A DNA stretch of 64,000 nt from positions 677,626 to 741,625 of the forward strand of contig NZ_JAPEMT010000004.1 of the NCBI RefSeq assembly GCF_026342435.1. Reading direction: 5' to 3'. The notes beneath the pieces were generated by a model. It saw only the letters and a list, made by a program, of their open reading frames with translations, was not told the origin of the DNA and did no database searches. The stretch comes from Streptomyces sp. NBC_00237 (GTDB taxonomy: Bacteria; Actinomycetota; Actinomycetes; Streptomycetales; Streptomycetaceae). The position numbers were made by a program, and so were the translations under genes. This document shows positions 51,801-58,765 of this stretch, one piece after another (position 1 is the stretch's first letter; every line of letters starts with the position of its first letter).

Positions 51801-51911
51801 CGAGGCGAGGGTCAGAGGACAAAGGGCAAACACGAAAAGGGGGATAGGCATGGTGGTAGAAGAAACATCCCGGAGAATCCCAACCGACGTGGCGGCGGTG
51901 GAAGGTTCTGA
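45846..51911 (+). CDS. RHS/YD-repeat polymorphic-toxin-like surface protein
   Basis: A 2021-residue protein. The N-terminus has an export-type hydrophobic stretch (RWSARTALSLAVTLAGECAI). Around 325-480 is a DNRLRE-type stalk domain (ARSYLGFDTGKVKGRQILSA), then fibronectin-like regions, and from about 800 to 1925 many YD repeats (YTYDQAGHVTTHQSG, YDEYGNIV). The RHS core ends with ARLYQPTLGRFLQTDPVPGG near 1910. The tip is only ~75 residues, Lys/Arg/Gly-rich, without a toxin motif I can name. GAGGAA precedes ATG 45846. It is on the strand opposite to the phage genes, between DpdA-like and connector genes. A TPR protein follows 36 bp later. Confidence 0.9.
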   Translation: MEWAPQEERRSLRSPAWVRWSARTALSLAVTLAGECAIMTDAGAVPLLGPAQAAMTAAPLAGKSQGPAEAPDEASAALTARLQNRRIEVLSQRTEFATVWANPDGTRSVEQSAGPLRFRAKGQWQDIDTRLVEGADGSLHPAAHPLDMRLAGPGEGQELVSLGEGSRRLALGWEGRLPKPVVTGDRAVYPSVRPGLDLVLEVSRTGVEETFIAHNRKAVRELEKLDVPLRARGGKLTEGPDGHELVDGAGRVLATMGEATLWDNEFDKRSGDPEDVEEVDSQAKPTGDGVELSYDVSTAFLADADTKYPLTLDPAISFGPAFDAFVQQGYTTDQSRAEELKWGNNGSGQVARSYLGFDTGKVKGRQILSAKLSLFNHHSWSCQDRSWDVWWTAPAGSGARWTNQPRWISKFHSSPETRGPSPCGPGWISSDVTTLMRQFAGWKDNVRHYLGIQAANENDPYGWKRVSSAEGPRPPVLAVTYNTVPNTPATPSITPSRTDSVGTFIPTTTPTLSVTPHDADGGNLTAQWEVWEYGGKQPIVSGQSRGTSGRSQSWRVPADHMKERGRYSIRVRVWDGHAWSGWCSPWQQVYSVLTTPPGPPNLSSTDFPQNTWGGTEDGKGNLTGTINAVPVSAFTRTVIWRIDGQPWRETAWKPTVPLAVSVKPGEHTLQAKTRNASGLESTIVSYPFLAGKGAALLSPSQGARSARRTVLASRGSEQDTGVRYQWRRGATDDWQDVPVGDVALTAGGGPVQSWPLAAPGGRPPALNWNLSATLKDNSTVEVRAYFTSEGRTRISPANEVTLDKDAGQAPSEAVGAGSVNMLTGNYTLSETDASAWELNVTRTLGSRRTSADTQHQGYAPVFGPGWLPGTVSDISESDFTAVRKTSATSVEVNFADEDGVAGIGFNAAPGGKWTPEPGAEDYTLTGSLNSNFTLTDTDGTVTTFTDVTGDGATWQLASSYLPSSNSTTRQTYEKTAVGGKALVRPKYLIAPTTAVPQATCETAPATAGCRLIEYVYATATTATAGKPGDVTGQVRELRLWATDPGTRTATASTISAYAYDDKQRLTAQWDPRITPAVTTRYTYDQAGHVTTHQSGSDQPWTMVYGRVANAPDSDDGALQAVRRATLTPGTQNETNGTAQTTLVYGVPLTGDNAPHPMGNKDVSQWGQSDAPTDAAALFPADSVPATSDGTNLGKDGYRRAALTYINASGRQVNTADPKGGITTTQYDEYGNIVQQLTAANRTLALGQGENDEVTEETLRTLGLTDTAPDERAQLLSTGSTYSDDGLRETDSRQPLRTTVPETDLTNGGNTLATAGTAVAARTWVHREFDQGRPTGGRAKAKDLVTTETTAGELPDHPGMALDLRTTTTAYDWSKGLPTTTVSDPSGLALTTTNAYDDQGRITKTTQPASNGNDAGTTLTEYWKATGTGDCAGRPEWAALTCRVRAATPADAGTMRELPTTTIEYAREGQSAKTVETANGATRTVIRTYDTAGRPVRTVIPVGVGEKVRDVLTEYDPATGRRTVQRFTTGGALRTAYDSLGRTLSYTDAHGAITRTQYDQLDRPSSVTDDSGSRTYTYDHTEEPRGLATAVTDSTTGRITGRYDVDGTLTEQKLPGDFTLTDHIDPTGDTTSRTTQRGNGEDALTIVSDSQTSNPHGEWTRRTAHNSALAYGYDRNGRLTHDDRAHDGTCTRQQYTLDRNTNRTEKTTARSDDDTCAAAPGTADIQRHAYDSADRLADGTVFDAFGRTTVSPANEQTAYYTNDLVRQQTAQGLRTTWDIDPSGRRHSSSEETSISAGWLPTDARLVHFGDDEDTPSWTETKGGSSRTRHVTGLNGDLLATATGDSVEWQFADLHDDIVTTIDNTSTALVTGYDPFGIPHPDQGSTTYGYLGSKQRSSRTPAGQLLMGARLYQPTLGRFLQTDPVPGGSANRYDYVRHEPVNQTDLGGQCPWCAIIVVIRVATLASKAGKGARKAKKPLNQANRKGHRGEGQRTKGKHEKGDRHGGRRNIPENPNRRGGGGRF

Positions 51912-51947
51912 ACAGTCGTTTCGACAGCACACGGGAATGAGTGATCG

Positions 51948-53126
51948 GTGAGTAGTTACGAGGCGTGGCGACGTGCCGAGCAGCTTGCGTGCGAAGGCCG
52001 CCGAGAGGAGGCCAGAGAGCTGTACCTGGAGGCGATGGCCCTCGGTGTGCTGGGTGCAGGAGTGGAGTATGCAGCCGCTTTGATGGAGTGGGAAGAACGA
52101 CCAGAGGAGGCGGAAAGGCTGTTGCGGGCCTCCCTCGACCAGGGCGAGGATTGGAACGCCGACGAGCATCTCTCCGTCCTCCTGCGCTTCAGCGGACGCG
52201 TGGACGAGGCGGAAACCCTCCTCAGGAAGCGGCTGGCTGCAGGCCGTCTCTATCTGGCCCGGCACCTTGCGAACCTGCTGGCCGATGAGCGTGATGATCG
52301 GGTCGAGGCGGAGTACTGGTACCGCAAAGCGGTCGAAGACGGCGACCCCAAGACCCTCAACGACCTGGCTCTGCTGCTCGAAGAGATCCCCGGCCGCGTC
52401 GATGAAGCCGTGCAGCTCCTCACTCGCGCCTACCTAGAAGGCGACAGACTGGCCGCGGGCAACCTCGGCCGATTGTTCTGGAGACAGGAGCACCTGGCTG
52501 AGGCACTCCGCTGGCTGCGTATCGCAGTGTCTGACGGCCAACACGAACTCACCGCAGTCCTGGCCGAACTCCTCGATGAGACGGGAGAACACACCGCGGC
52601 CGCTAGCCAGTGGCAGGAAGCAATCAGGCTCGGCTTGTCCGGAGCGCGCACCGGATACGCACGCCACCTCAGCGCCGGAGATAGATCCCCGCGCGTGGTG
52701 GAAGCCGCATTCCATATTGCCCTCGAAGCAGATGACGAAGATGCGTCCTATCGCTACGCAGCCTGGCTCGAAGAAGAACACCGCCTGCCCGAAGCACTGC
52801 GCTATTACCAGGCAGCGTTGGTTGCGGGAGACACCGATGCGGCACTGCGCTGTGCCTACGTAGCCACCGACCTGGAGCAGTATCCCGAGGCTGAGGCGTA
52901 CTGCCATCAGGGGATTGCCTTGGGAGACCCAGAGTGCGCCCTGTTCTTGGTCTACCTACTGTGCGACCTCAAGCGTACTGGCGAGACTCCTCCTTTGATC
53001 GACATCGCTGCGCGGTTGGGCGCTGACCCCCAGGATGTGGCAAAGGCAAGAATGACCAGTGCCTGCGAATCGGGGACAGCGCCAGACGGCCTGCCGCAGG
53101 GACCCACCGTCCGAAACAGCTCGTGA
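51948..53126 (+). CDS. TPR/Sel1-like repeat protein, possible RHS immunity partner
   Basis: A 392-residue cytoplasmic protein built from about ten Sel1/TPR-like helix pairs of ~36 residues (VEAEYWYRKAVEDGDPKTLN and LAEALRWLRIAVSDGQHELT are typical). GTG 51948 lies 36 bp after the RHS stop and both are on the + strand. Genes directly behind RHS toxins usually encode the cognate immunity protein; repeat proteins are known in this role. The function is inferred from position. A strong terminator follows at 53411. Confidence 0.8.
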   Translation: MSSYEAWRRAEQLACEGRREEARELYLEAMALGVLGAGVEYAAALMEWEERPEEAERLLRASLDQGEDWNADEHLSVLLRFSGRVDEAETLLRKRLAAGRLYLARHLANLLADERDDRVEAEYWYRKAVEDGDPKTLNDLALLLEEIPGRVDEAVQLLTRAYLEGDRLAAGNLGRLFWRQEHLAEALRWLRIAVSDGQHELTAVLAELLDETGEHTAAASQWQEAIRLGLSGARTGYARHLSAGDRSPRVVEAAFHIALEADDEDASYRYAAWLEEEHRLPEALRYYQAALVAGDTDAALRCAYVATDLEQYPEAEAYCHQGIALGDPECALFLVYLLCDLKRTGETPPLIDIAARLGADPQDVAKARMTSACESGTAPDGLPQGPTVRNSS

Positions 53127-53410
53127 GGAAGCTCCCGTGCCTCCCGTTTCCGCCAAGAGCATGTGCCGCAGAGCGGCGACAGCGAAATCCCGCCTCGGCT
53201 GCATGGACTTGACCGCCCTAGACCGAACGAGCATTAACGGCGGGCAAGAAAGAGTCGGTGCCGAGTCCGCGGAATCGACCGGAAATGGGGTGCTGGATCA
53301 ATCCACAGGGGAAATCTTCCCTTTGGTCAGCAGAGGCGTTGCCTTGGGTGCCGTAGCGTGTGCAACATCCAATCAACTGAGCTGCTGGCTGCTTCTTGGT
53401 GCTGCTGGAT
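53127..53410 (+). other. Non-coding stretch behind the RHS/TPR pair
   Basis: Here the codon-position GC signal disappears. One + frame (around 53200) gives MDLTALDRTSINGGQERVGA and a Cys/Trp-rich end, but it runs into the terminator hairpin and has untypical codons, so it is not called. Confidence 0.4.
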
Positions 53411-53446
53411 ATGCCCCGCCCCTCGGTCATCTGAGGGGCGGGGCAT
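53411..53446 (+). terminator. Strong terminator behind the RHS cassette
   Basis: Perfect 14-bp stem ATGCCCCGCCCCTC / GAGGGGCGGGGCAT (53411-53424 with 53433-53446), 8-nt loop, followed by a T-rich tract (TTTTCC at 53453). Confidence 0.85.
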
Positions 53447-53546
53447 GGTGCGTTTTCCCTCTGTTCGTGGTGCAGTACAGTGGATCTCCCGTGGGGCTTT
53501 TGAGATAAAAAATGCGAAAAGCTCCAATCAAGGAGGTGTGGTGCTG

Positions 53547-53780
53547 ATGTCGGTGCCTACTGGAGTCGGCGTGAGCGATGACAGAGAGTGGGTCATCCAG
53601 AACGCAAAGGGCAAGCAGTTCTCCTACGACTCGGCAGCCGAAGCCGTCGCTGAGCTGCCGGAGTATGGCGAGGGCGCCGTCGTCCTCACCCGAAGCGTCG
53701 TACGGGGACTGTTCGTGACGAAGCCCTACGAGGACTGGCAGCAGGTCGCCCCTCCGGACAGTCGCGACGCCGAGCAGTGA
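53547..53780 (+). CDS. Small hypothetical protein (77 aa)
   Basis: A soluble, acidic protein (SDDREWVIQNAKGKQFSYDS, EGAVVLTRSVVRGLFVTKPY). A perfect AAGGAGG lies upstream of ATG 53547 (an in-frame GTG at 53541 is closer). It is convergent with the DpdA-like gene, 15 bp away, and separated from the RHS cassette by the terminator. No family is recognised. On the + strand like other prophage cargo genes. Confidence 0.7.
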   Translation: MSVPTGVGVSDDREWVIQNAKGKQFSYDSAAEAVAELPEYGEGAVVLTRSVVRGLFVTKPYEDWQQVAPPDSRDAEQ

Positions 53781-53795
53781 CTCAGCCCGACGATT

Positions 53796-54401
53796 TCACG
53801 GTGCCACGGAGCTGCGGTCGGCCCAGCGAAGACACCTGGACAGGTTGGTTTTGGGGGCGAACGCGATGAACGTCCCGTCGCTGGAAGCGCAGCCCAGCCC
53901 CTGCGCGTACTGGAAGCGGCGCCCGGAGTTGACCCGGCCCATGTGGACCTTCTTCCCCCGGCGGACCGCCTCCGCGACGAGTGTGGCGGCTGCCTGGCCG
54001 AGCTTCCATGTGGTGCTGCCCGCCAAGAACAGCACATCGAAGTCGTCCCTGGGCAGTGGCGTATCCTCGGCACCGTCCTGCGCGGCGAACGCGGCGGGGT
54101 AACCGAGCGCACGGATGCGAGGCAGCCACGGCAGCGACTCGGCCAGGGTGGCTTCAGCGTCCATGGGAACGTCCGGGGCGACCGCGAACAGACACCACTG
54201 GGCGCGGTCCGCATGCCGCTCCAGCCAGCCCAGCCACTTGTCGTAGCCGGGCCAGCCCTTCCCGAAGCGCCCGTTGTCGGCAGCCCACACCACCCCGGGC
54301 GGGAGCCGGTTGCCCTGCCGGGGAGTGTTCATCCACCCCAGGAGGCCGGCGGCCATCGCCTCCCGGACGGCCGGGCTGGAAGGGGTGCTCAGGTACAGCA
54401 C
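53796..54401 (-). CDS. dpdA: DpdA-like protein (TGT-fold, 7-deazaguanine DNA modification)
   Basis: A 201-residue protein. Diagnostic segments: VVWAADNGRF (38-47), FAVAPDVPMDAEATL (72-86) with an Asp in the active-site position, FDVLFLAGSTTWKLG (121-135), HMGRVNSGRRFQYA (153-166) and CASSDGTFIAF (171-181). The order and spacing match the TIM-barrel tRNA-guanine transglycosylase superfamily branch seen in actinophages, related to DpdA, which inserts a 7-deazaguanine base into DNA. The usual TGT zinc site is missing, as in some DpdA groups. GTG 54401 is 13 bp after the VUT transporter stop; the longer frame overlaps that gene. Adjacency to the precursor transporter strongly supports the role. 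The exact subfamily and product base are unknown. Confidence 0.72.
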   Translation of the reverse strand: MLYLSTPSSPAVREAMAAGLLGWMNTPRQGNRLPPGVVWAADNGRFGKGWPGYDKWLGWLERHADRAQWCLFAVAPDVPMDAEATLAESLPWLPRIRALGYPAAFAAQDGAEDTPLPRDDFDVLFLAGSTTWKLGQAAATLVAEAVRRGKKVHMGRVNSGRRFQYAQGLGCASSDGTFIAFAPKTNLSRCLRWADRSSVAP

Positions 54402-54414
54402 CAGGCGCCTGCGC

Positions 54415-55029
54415 TCATGAGCGTGACACCCAGTTCCGTGCCAGGCGGCGCACCCGACCCGCACGCGGGCCCACGCTGCGGCAGAGCAGCACCAGCAGCA
54501 CGGGAACGGCGACAGCCCACGCCTTGCCGGTCATCTGCCCCGGCACAGCGGCCCAGACGGGGAACCCGGCAATCGTGAGGAACACGAGGGTGTCGAGGAA
54601 TGCGCCGAGGAGGGTAGCGGGGACCACTGCCCGCACCCAGCCGCGTCGCCGCAGCGGGGTGTACAGGCTCATGTCCGCGCTCTCGGCGACGAGCACGGAC
54701 GCCGCGCTCGCGAACGCCAGGGCAGGTGGGGCGACCAGGGCGGACAGCAGAGAGCCGATGAGGACCGCTGTCATGACACCGCGACGCCCCAAGAGGTCCT
54801 GAAGGGTGTTGCGGACCATGAGCGCGACCCCGGCGAGGACCGTTCCGGCGGTCGCCGTCTGCCCGAACCCGACCGGGATCATCCCGTACGAAGCAGTCAG
54901 GGCATTCGCGCCCACGAGCGCCCCCGCGTAGGCGGCCAGCCACCCCAGCGTCCGGCCGACAGGGAAGACCGGTGGCGGGGTCGGGTAGGTGTTCTGCCAG
55001 CTCTGCGGGTGATGGGCGGGCAAGGTCAT
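54415..55029 (-). CDS. VUT/YhhQ-family queuosine-precursor transporter
   Basis: A 204-residue membrane protein with five to six helices. LVGANALTASYGMIPVGFG and LMVRNTLQDLLGRRG, then ESADMSLYTPLRRRGW and PATLLGAFLDTLVFLTIAGF are the conserved parts of the VUT_1 family (formerly DUF165, YhhQ), which imports preQ0/preQ1. ATG 55029 overlaps the upstream stop (ATGA). It is directly followed by the DpdA-like gene. Phage copies of this transporter beside dpdA have been described as a way to feed DNA modification from an external precursor (established for some phages). None of the biosynthesis genes (folE, queD, queE, queC) is in the window. Confidence 0.88.
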   Translation of the reverse strand: MTLPAHHPQSWQNTYPTPPPVFPVGRTLGWLAAYAGALVGANALTASYGMIPVGFGQTATAGTVLAGVALMVRNTLQDLLGRRGVMTAVLIGSLLSALVAPPALAFASAASVLVAESADMSLYTPLRRRGWVRAVVPATLLGAFLDTLVFLTIAGFPVWAAVPGQMTGKAWAVAVPVLLVLLCRSVGPRAGRVRRLARNWVSRS

Positions 55030-55346
55030 CGGCGGGGCCTCGCGCACAGCTGGATGGCCGCCACCAGGTCGTGGCCGCCGGACGGCACGTCATCGGGAGC
55101 CGGTTCGCTGAGGAGCTGGGTGGCACGTCGTTCGAGGGCGGTCACGTTGGCGGAGTTGTCGATCGTGACGACCCCGTTGACGGTGACCTTCAGCGGTTCG
55201 GCGAGTAGGGCTGCGATCCGCTCGTGCAGCACCTCCAGGGCGACCGCGCGGGCGGAGTGCAGCCGGTCGTATCGGTGAGCGAGGTCGGTGAGGTCGGTAT
55301 CGGGGCCGAGCTGGGAGACAAGCCAGCTCTGTACGTCGCTGTTCAC
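55026..55346 (-). CDS. Phage structural-region protein (106 aa)
   Basis: A helical protein (TDLTDLAHRYDRLHSARAVA, LEVLHERIAALLAEP, then VTALERRATQLLSEP). GTG 55346 has GGAA seven bases upstream; the open frame runs further to 55742 without support. It lies between the small gene behind the capsid and the VUT gene. A head-tail adaptor role is possible by position. Confidence 0.65.
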   Translation of the reverse strand: MNSDVQSWLVSQLGPDTDLTDLAHRYDRLHSARAVALEVLHERIAALLAEPLKVTVNGVVTIDNSANVTALERRATQLLSEPAPDDVPSGGHDLVAAIQLCARPRR

Positions 55347-55426
55347 AAGGGGTTCCAGATGAGGTGGGAAGGGTGACGGCGGGGAGCATCCGGTGTCGGT
55401 TGCTCCCCGCCGTGCGGGGGTCGGTC

Positions 55427-55642
55427 CTAGGCGGTCTTCGCCTTCCGGGCGGACGTACTGGGGGCTGCCTTCGGGGCGGGCGGTACGCCCGACTCCCAGC
55501 AACGCGGGTTGGTGATCTGCTCGGCGACCGCCGGGTCCTTCACTTCCGTGCCCGGCAGGAGCACCACGGGGACGCGCTCGACCGGCTCCAGGACGTGCAC
55601 AGCGCAGGCTAGGGTGCCGAGTGCGCGGACGGCGGCGCTCAC
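55427..55642 (-). CDS. Small phage head-region protein (71 aa)
   Basis: Begins at GTG 55642, overlapping the capsid stop (GTGA). A beta-hairpin region (VPVVLLPGTEVKDPAVAEQI) is followed by a basic, Ala/Pro/Lys-rich tail. Such small genes directly after the capsid gene are common in Streptomyces siphoviruses; the function is unknown. Confidence 0.65.
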   Translation of the reverse strand: MSAAVRALGTLACAVHVLEPVERVPVVLLPGTEVKDPAVAEQITNPRCWESGVPPAPKAAPSTSARKAKTA

Positions 55643-56688
55643 AGGACGGTCGCGGTGATGTGGCAGTCCGGGGAGTACAGGACCGGCATCGCCGCGGCGG
55701 CGCCCTTCGTCCATACCTGCACCGGGTCGTCCTGTACATCACGGGTGATGACGATGCCCGGGGCTTCCTGCCGCTCGATCTGCGGGTTCGTCCCCCGGGA
55801 GAGGGCCAGGGACTCGGCGGTGGTGCCGTACTGGGTCTGACCCCACTTCGCCCGGTCCGGGGGCAGCATGATCCACCGGTCCTCGGGCAGGACCCGCTTG
55901 GACACGTCGTCCTGCCACACCTGCGCCTTGTACAGGGTCACCGGCGGCAGACCGTACGTACCGCGCACCGAGTTCACCTGCTCCGGGTTCAGCGTCGCCG
56001 TCGGCGTCTGACCGCCCACCGGGGTGCCGTAATATGCCGCCCGGTACGCCGAGTTCGACGCCAGGTGCGAGTACGCCTTGCGGCTGGTGAGGACCTGTTC
56101 GGGGGCCGGTGCGCCGATGGAGTCGAGGTACTCGATCCACCGCAGTTCGTCCGCGATCGGGTCCGCGTCCACGGCCGACCACGGCTTCGGCGCGGTCGGC
56201 ATGTTCGCCGACGGCACCCCGTAGTCGACCTCGACGGTCAGACCGTTCTCCCCCTGGAGGGAGAACTTGCCATCCGCCAGGACGTCTCCGGCGGCGAGTT
56301 CGAGGCGGGAGCGGATCGCCTCGACGTGCCGTTCGGTGTCGTCGTAGAGGAGTTCCACCAGCCGGTCGTCGTCCGCACCCCGCGACGCGTCGAGGAGCAG
56401 CTGCTCCATCTCGCCGACCAGGAGCTTCTGGCCCAGGGCCGGGAGGGTGCCCTCGGTCTGGGTGGTCTCGACCTGGCGCTTCGCGAACGGCACGCTCGTG
56501 TCGTAGGCACGGTAGGACGCCGTGTTCACGCGCCGCTTCGACTGCCGCACCCGCCACTTCACGTCCTTGACGCGGGTCTCCGCGAACACCGACTTGGTCA
56601 GGAGGAAGTCGGCCGGGGTGGGCACGGCCCGCGCGTACGCCGTCAGGTCGGCGACGGACACGTTCTTCAGGAGGTCGGCGATGCTCAC
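55639..56688 (-). CDS. Major capsid protein (lambda gpE-like / capsid E family)
   Basis: A 349-residue protein. MSIADLLKNVSVADLTAYAR at the N-terminus, a middle RAYDTSVPFAKRQVETTQTE and EMEQLLLDASRGADDDRLVE, and C-terminal QVWTKGAAAAMPVLY match the phage capsid E family. GTG 56688 overlaps the stop of the decoration gene (GTGA). Together with scaffold and decoration genes upstream it forms the head module. The length is normal for the family. Confidence 0.9.
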   Translation of the reverse strand: MSIADLLKNVSVADLTAYARAVPTPADFLLTKSVFAETRVKDVKWRVRQSKRRVNTASYRAYDTSVPFAKRQVETTQTEGTLPALGQKLLVGEMEQLLLDASRGADDDRLVELLYDDTERHVEAIRSRLELAAGDVLADGKFSLQGENGLTVEVDYGVPSANMPTAPKPWSAVDADPIADELRWIEYLDSIGAPAPEQVLTSRKAYSHLASNSAYRAAYYGTPVGGQTPTATLNPEQVNSVRGTYGLPPVTLYKAQVWQDDVSKRVLPEDRWIMLPPDRAKWGQTQYGTTAESLALSRGTNPQIERQEAPGIVITRDVQDDPVQVWTKGAAAAMPVLYSPDCHITATVL

Positions 56689-57110
56689 GCGCCCACCGCC
56701 AGGAAGCGGATCTGCGCACCTGCCGGATTGGCGACGATCTTCGACGGGTCGATGCCGCCGGGGATCTTCTGGACCTTGGCCGTGCCGTGCCAGAACAGGG
56801 CAGCCGGGACCTTCGTCGTGCCCGGCGTGTACGCGGCCTCGGCGTATACCAGACCGGCGAGCACAGCGCGCCCGTCGGTGGCCGCCGGGTCGTAGACCCC
56901 GTACAGGCCCGACGTAGTGATGCGGCCGACCGGGACACCGGAGCGAACGAAGCCGTGGATGTTGCCCGGCGACGGCTCGACGTAGTGGGTGCCCTTGGTG
57001 AACTTGTTCAGATCAAGGGTGATGGTCTCCGTGCTGTCGGTGCCGTGCCGGGAGGCGAGCCAGTCCCGGTCAGCGGTCACCGTCACGGAGGTCGTGTACG
57101 GCTGGATCAC
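56685..57110 (-). CDS. Head decoration protein-like
   Basis: A 141-residue, beta-rich protein lying just before the capsid gene, as lambda gpD does. NIHGFVRSGVPVGRITTSGL and YGVYDPAATDGRAVLAGLVY are typical of actinophage decoration proteins (DUF2190/gpD-like). GTG 57110 has AGGAGA eight bases upstream. It would stabilise the expanded head. Confidence 0.78.
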   Translation of the reverse strand: MIQPYTTSVTVTADRDWLASRHGTDSTETITLDLNKFTKGTHYVEPSPGNIHGFVRSGVPVGRITTSGLYGVYDPAATDGRAVLAGLVYAEAAYTPGTTKVPAALFWHGTAKVQKIPGGIDPSKIVANPAGAQIRFLAVGA

Positions 57111-57210
57111 GCCGCGTCTCCTGGTGGTGCTTGAAGCTGCACACACTCACCGGGCGGTGGCGTCGTCCACGAGAAGAGGCGGGGCGTGGTCCCCAAAAGC
57201 GTTGGTCAGA

Positions 57211-57882
57211 TCAGTCGTTGGCGGGAAGCAGGCCCCGGCGGCGGGCCATCTCCACACCGGCCGCACCCGGCTTGCGGTCCACCGCACCCGGACGCGCAGG
57301 CGGCACCGAAGCAGGGGCACCACCAGGGGCCGCCGGGAGGACGGGAGAACCGGGCTGTGCCGGGCCGAACAGCTCCGGGCGACGGGACTTCAGGTCCGCT
57401 ACCGCCTCACCCACCGCTGTCTCGTCGGCGTCGTCAGATACCCGCAGGAGCGCCACCGCGTCGTCGAGGTCACGGCCCAGCGCACCGACGCCGGCGAGCA
57501 GAGCACGACGGGCTGCATCCCTCTCCCGAGACAGGGCCTGCGCCTCCCGGGCGACGGCAGTCTTCTCCCGTTCCACAAGAAGTTGCTCGCGCCGCTGGGA
57601 TTCGGTCAGCTGCTCCTGCTCGGCCTGCCGCTGCCCGGTCACGTACTCGGTCAGGTCGGTGGTGCTGGGGAAGCCGAGCTTGTCGGCCAGGGTGCGCAGT
57701 GCGGCCCGGCCGCCCTGGTCCTTCTCGCGGGCGAGGAGGGTGTTCAGCTTCGCCTGGGTGAGCGTGACGGTGTGCTCGTCGTTGGACTCGTCCTCAGGCG
57801 AAGCACCGAGGACCGGGAAGATGGGGCGCCCGTCACGGCGGTAGCCGAGCACGGTGTGCGGGGCGGGCAGGCTGCGGGTCAT
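57211..57882 (-). CDS. Capsid scaffolding protein
   Basis: A 223-residue, charged, helical protein. The long coiled coil (RQAEQEQLTESQRREQLLVE, then EAQALSRERDAARRALLAG) and an Ala/Pro-rich C-terminus fit scaffold proteins of siphoviruses, and it lies between portal and decoration/capsid genes. ATG 57882 is chosen; the ribosome-binding site is weak (GGGAG 14 bases away) and the open frame runs to 58020. Removal after head assembly is expected, from the family. Confidence 0.78.
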   Translation of the reverse strand: MTRSLPAPHTVLGYRRDGRPIFPVLGASPEDESNDEHTVTLTQAKLNTLLAREKDQGGRAALRTLADKLGFPSTTDLTEYVTGQRQAEQEQLTESQRREQLLVEREKTAVAREAQALSRERDAARRALLAGVGALGRDLDDAVALLRVSDDADETAVGEAVADLKSRRPELFGPAQPGSPVLPAAPGGAPASVPPARPGAVDRKPGAAGVEMARRRGLLPAND

Positions 57883-58276
57883 CAAAAGAGTGCTGCTCCC
57901 ACGATGGCCCCGCGCCACGAGTGAGTCTACGGACGCCAAGGCTGCGGCTGCTCCAGCACTTGAACACCGGTCCTGAAACGTCGCCACCTGAATGTGCGGA
58001 GGACCCGCCAACCACTTCATCCGAACCCAGAGGGGGCATGCGCCCTACGGGGTGGAGCAGGAAGGCTCAGGCGGGCTCGGGGTGCCGGATGTGCTGCTTC
58101 AATGCCATCTCGACCCCTTTGTGGGGCTTCCCGGTCTCCTATGCGTGCGAGGTAATCGCAGCGTGTACGGCCAGGGATGTTTCGACGGTGCTCGCCGTAC
58201 CCGACAGCCGTTGTCAGCCGTCGGGATTGCTGCCAAGATCTGCAGGACGTGCTCATCCGATCCACGGGGGAACTTG
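57883..58276. other. Non-coding stretch between scaffold gene and secreted-peptide gene
   Basis: About 390 bp with no frame of coding quality. It should contain the promoter of the + strand small gene and the leader of the scaffold gene. No strong hairpin was seen. Confidence 0.45.
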
Positions 58277-58432
58277 ATGAATCTGCAGAGGACCGTGGCG
58301 GCTATCGCGCTGGCCGCAGCTGCCATTATGGGAAGTTTCACCGCGGCATCCGGCCACGCGCAGGAGAGCGGTTACGGGCACCATTCTACTTCTGAAGTGC
58401 TGGCTCAGGACTTCACCCCGAACCGGGCCTGA
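58277..58432 (+). CDS. Small secreted peptide (51 aa precursor)
   Basis: The Sec signal peptide MNLQRTVAAIALAAAAIMGS is followed by an Ala-x-Ala type cleavage site (SGHAQE), leaving a mature peptide of about 20 residues (ESGYGHHSTSEVLAQDFTPN) with two His. GGGGGAA lies five bases before ATG 58277. It is on the + strand inside the phage head module, between portal and scaffold genes, so it looks like a cargo gene. No family is recognised; a signalling or exclusion peptide is conceivable. Confidence 0.65.
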   Translation: MNLQRTVAAIALAAAAIMGSFTAASGHAQESGYGHHSTSEVLAQDFTPNRA

Positions 58433-58441
58433 ACCTTCCCC

Positions 58442-58765
58442 GTGATCGGTTGGCACCCTTGCCCTGCGCGGTCCGAGTGCATCGGTTCCTGCATCCGCGC
58501 AGAGCCCTCCGGGGATGAAACCGTCCTCTTCGGCGAAGGCGGTACACGGCTGGCCGCCGGACGGACAGAGAAGCAAGGGAAACTCCTCGGCCCCGAGTAC
58601 AACGACGTCGGCGGGTGCTGCGCGATCACCGCCTGCATCGACCTTGGCACCGACGTGTCCCAGTGGGGCGGTGGGAACTGCCTCACCCGTGACGAGAGCG
58701 ACCTGTACCGCTCCATCGACGACCAGCTGGAAGACATCAAGACGACGAGGAGGCAGAAGGGCTGA
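58442..58765 (+). CDS. Cys-containing hypothetical protein (107 aa)
   Basis: Begins at GTG 58442, 10 bp after the secreted-peptide stop, and ends 29 bp inside the convergent portal gene. GC at third positions is high, as in genuine genes here. Seven Cys occur (HPCPARSECIGSCIRAE, GGCCAITACIDLG, GNCL), and the C-terminus is a charged helix (ESDLYRSIDDQLEDIKTTR). No ribosome-binding site is obvious, so it may be coupled to the preceding gene. No family is recognised. Confidence 0.5.
   Translation: MIGWHPCPARSECIGSCIRAEPSGDETVLFGEGGTRLAAGRTEKQGKLLGPEYNDVGGCCAITACIDLGTDVSQWGGGNCLTRDESDLYRSIDDQLEDIKTTRRQKG

Noticed and set aside
53059..53508. Plus-strand frame with acidic N-terminus and Cys/Trp-rich end (possible RiPP precursor)
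   Set aside because: It runs through the terminator at 53411-53446, has untypical codons and no ribosome-binding site.
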